Assembly: GCF_001485415.1 (NCBI RefSeq)
Contig: NZ_BCMQ01000001.1
Location: 62,001 to 126,000 of the forward strand
Reading direction: 5' to 3'
Length of the DNA: 64,000 nucleotides
Source of the DNA: Myroides odoratimimus
GTDB taxonomy: Bacteria > Bacteroidota > Bacteroidia > Flavobacteriales > Flavobacteriaceae
This document shows, one piece after another, positions 61,817-64,000 of this stretch. The notes beneath the pieces are model-generated. The model made no database searches and was not told the origin of the DNA. It saw nothing but the letters and a program-made list of their open reading frames with translations. Both the position numbers and the translations under genes were made by a program. How positions within the stretch are numbered: position 1 is the stretch's first letter; every line of letters starts with the position of its first letter.

Positions 61817-64000
61817 TTAAGAACCACACATTTCACAATCTTCATCATTATTAGCAGCCATTCTAGCACGCTGTAACATCGCTTGATAGTCTTCTACAGA
61901 CACCTGCTCTACTTCTTCTATAGCATTTGGATTAGTTTTCTTCTCGTTATTTAAAGTAAACTTAATCGCATCTACAGCAGACTTCGTACGCAAGTAATAC
62001 ATTCCTGTCTTTAACCCTGACTTCCACGCATAGAAATGCATAGAGGTTAACTTAGCATAGTTCGCTCCTTCCATAAACAAGTTTAAAGATTGAGACTGGT
62101 CAATGAAATATCCACGTTGACGTGACATATCAATGATATCTTTCATACTAAGTTCCCATACTGTTTTATACAATTCTCTAATATCAGCAGGTATAAAATC
62201 AATATGTTGGATAGAACCATTCGCACGCATGATCTCTTGTTTTAAATCTTCATTCCAAAGACCTAACTCTACAAGGTCTTTCAATAAATGTTTATTTACA
62301 ACAATAAACTCTCCTGATAACACACGTCTAGTATAGATATTCGATGTATAAGGTTCGAATGCCTCATTATTTCCTAAGATTTGAGAAGTAGATGCTGTAG
62401 GCATAGGCGCTAATAATAAAGAGTTTCTCACTCCACTAGCCATTACTTCTTTTCTCAAAGAAGCCCAATCCCATCTTCCACTTAATTCTTCATCTTTCAC
62501 ACCCCACATATTGTATTGGAACTCTCCTTTAGAAATAGGTGATCCCTCAAACGTAGAATATGCTCCTTCCTCTTTAGCCATTTCCATAGAAGCAGTTAAA
62601 GCTGCAAAGTATATCGTTTCGAATATCTCTTGGTTTAATTGCTTTGCTTCTGGACTAGTGAACGGCATTCTCATCATGATAAATGCATCTGCTAATCCTT
62701 GTACTCCTAATCCCACAGGTCTATGACGCATATTAGAATTATACGCCTCTTCTACAGGATAATAGTTTCTATCAATAACTCTATTTAAGTTACGTGTAAT
62801 ACGCTTCGTTACATCAAATAAGAACTGATGATTAAATTGACCATCTTCTACGAACATTGGCAATGAGATAGACGCTAGATTACATACCGCTACTTCATCT
62901 GGAGAAGTGTACTCCATAATCTCAGTACATAAATTAGATGATCTAATCACACCTAGATTCTTCTGATTTGACTTCGCATTAGCCGCATCTTTATAAAGCA
63001 TATAAGGTGTTCCTGTCTCTATCTGAGCCTCTAGAACAGCTTCCCATAACTCACGTGCCTTGATTGTACGTCTACCTTTACCTTCATTCTCATACTTCAG
63101 ATAAAGTTGTTCGAACTCCTCTCCATACACATCACAAAGGCCAGGGCACTCATTAGGACACATTAGAGTCCATTTCTCATCAGCCTCCACACGTTGCATG
63201 AATAGATCATTGATCCATAGAGCAAGAAACAAATCACGTGCACGCATTTCTTCTTTACCGTGGTTTTTTCTCAATTCGATAAAGTCAAATACATCTGCAT
63301 GCCATGGCTCTAGGTAAATAGCAAAACTACCTTTGCGCTTACCACCACCTTGGTCTACATATCTAGCCGTATCATTATACACACGTAGCATAGGCACGAT
63401 ACCATTAGAAGTACCATTCGTCCCTCTGATATAAGATCCTGTCGCACGTACATTGTGAATAGATAGACCTATACCTCCAGCCGATTGAGAAATCTTAGCA
63501 GTTTGTTTTAAGGTATCATATATTCCCTCAATACTATCATCTTTCATTGTTAATAAGAAACAAGATGACATCTGAGGCTTAGGTGTTCCTGAATTAAATA
63601 ACGTTGGCGTAGCATGTGTAAAATACTTCTTAGACATCAATTCGTATGTTTCTATAACAGAATCAATATCATCTAAGTGTATCCCAACAGCTACTCGCAT
63701 TAGCATATGCTGGGGACGCTCTACTATCTTACCATTAAGCTTTAATAAATAAGAACGCTCTAGTGTCTTAAACCCAAAGTAATCATAGTTAAAATCACGT
63801 TGATAGATAATAGTAGAATCTAATCTCTCACCGTGCTTTTTAATTACCTCATACACATCGTCAGCGATAAGTGGAGCTTCCTGTCCTGTACGAGGATTGA
63901 CATATCTATATAAATCTTCTACCGTTTCTGAGAAGACTTTTTTTGTATTCTTATGCAAATTAGATACTGCTATTCTAGCTGCTAACAGCGCATAGTCAGG
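61817..64000 (-). CDS. nrdA: Class I ribonucleoside-diphosphate reductase, large (alpha) subunit, 5' end cut by the window
   Basis: Reduces ribonucleotides to deoxyribonucleotides with a radical supplied by the beta subunit. 727 residues are visible; the frame is open to base 64000 ([19 protein letters not shown]), so the ATP-cone N-terminus lies outside. Visible active-site parts are Cys in [15 protein letters not shown], the loop [22 protein letters not shown] with its Asn, Cys and Glu, and Cys in [11 protein letters not shown]. The C-terminal redox pair is CEMCGS at the end. No beta-subunit gene follows; it would have to be upstream of the window. Confidence 0.97.
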   Translation of the reverse strand, partial: PDYALLAARIAVSNLHKNTKKVFSETVEDLYRYVNPRTGQEAPLIADDVYEVIKKHGERLDSTIIYQRDFNYDYFGFKTLERSYLLKLNGKIVERPQHMLMRVAVGIHLDDIDSVIETYELMSKKYFTHATPTLFNSGTPKPQMSSCFLLTMKDDSIEGIYDTLKQTAKISQSAGGIGLSIHNVRATGSYIRGTNGTSNGIVPMLRVYNDTARYVDQGGGKRKGSFAIYLEPWHADVFDFIELRKNHGKEEMRARDLFLALWINDLFMQRVEADEKWTLMCPNECPGLCDVYGEEFEQLYLKYENEGKGRRTIKARELWEAVLEAQIETGTPYMLYKDAANAKSNQKNLGVIRSSNLCTEIMEYTSPDEVAVCNLASISLPMFVEDGQFNHQFLFDVTKRITRNLNRVIDRNYYPVEEAYNSNMRHRPVGLGVQGLADAFIMMRMPFTSPEAKQLNQEIFETIYFAALTASMEMAKEEGAYSTFEGSPISKGEFQYNMWGVKDEELSGRWDWASLRKEVMASGVRNSLLLAPMPTASTSQILGNNEAFEPYTSNIYTRRVLSGEFIVVNKHLLKDLVELGLWNEDLKQEIMRANGSIQHIDFIPADIRELYKTVWELSMKDIIDMSRQRGYFIDQSQSLNLFMEGANYAKLTSMHFYAWKSGLKTGMYYLRTKSAVDAIKFTLNNEKKTNPNAIEEVEQVSVEDYQAMLQRARMAANNDEDCEMCGS

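Overview
The window looks like the chromosome of a flavobacterium (phylum Bacteroidota, family Flavobacteriaceae; I lean towards Myroides, but the genus is a guess). The DNA is AT-rich. Gene starts mostly lack a Shine-Dalgarno sequence, and promoters carry the Bacteroidota -7 box TAnnTTTG, sometimes with a TTG about 19-21 bases upstream. Family-specific genes are present: GldD, DUF3098, DUF3078, DUF6266, the alternative complex III operon, and a 30-residue AURKAIP1/COX24-type basic protein. Most of the window is housekeeping sequence. No tRNA, rRNA, CRISPR array, prophage or transposase gene was seen.

Layout. 1-766: 3' part of ruvB. 857-12118 (minus): one eight-gene respiratory operon, actABCDEF-coxB-coxA, for a quinol:cytochrome c oxidoreductase and an aa3-type oxidase. 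12336-18582: a SPOR protein, leuS, then ftsX-DUF3098-uppP-truB. 18583-22580: an accessory segment between intact truB and a decayed second copy of the truB 3' end plus its terminator. It holds a higBA toxin-antitoxin module bracketed by 78-bp direct repeats, an AraC regulator and a divergent metallo-beta-lactamase-fold hydrolase. 22580-25900: sparse DNA with REP-like repeats, a DUF6266 gene with an internal repeat tract, a small lipoprotein and a YiiX-like hydrolase. 26008-38275: thioredoxin-like protein, patatin, pyrH-frr, leucine dehydrogenase, asnS, rpoN, outer-membrane proteins, dxs and a tadA-like deaminase.

38292-46255 holds the alpha-2-macroglobulin/PBP1C pair, an envelope protection and repair module. 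46727-51084 holds the RNase G-type nuclease, the 30-aa basic protein, HU, then mutY-ssb-gldD with no gldE between ssb and gldD. 51277-51331 is a five-unit, 11-bp tandem repeat between convergent genes. 51433-56298: HMA lipoprotein, a tandem M16 peptidase pair and rplU-rpmA. 56624-64000: a large lipoprotein, a two-gene AAA-ATPase/dGTPase operon, a WG-repeat-like membrane protein, a 74-aa unknown and the large subunit of class I ribonucleotide reductase, which runs off the right edge.

The best candidates for something unusual are the truB-bounded segment (probable scar of an element inserted in the 3' end of truB, now lacking any visible integrase), the repeat-bracketed higBA with a perfect operator-like palindrome at its promoter, the 11-bp phased tandem repeat, and the AAA-ATPase/dGTPase operon. 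I did not find a clearly new multi-gene system.
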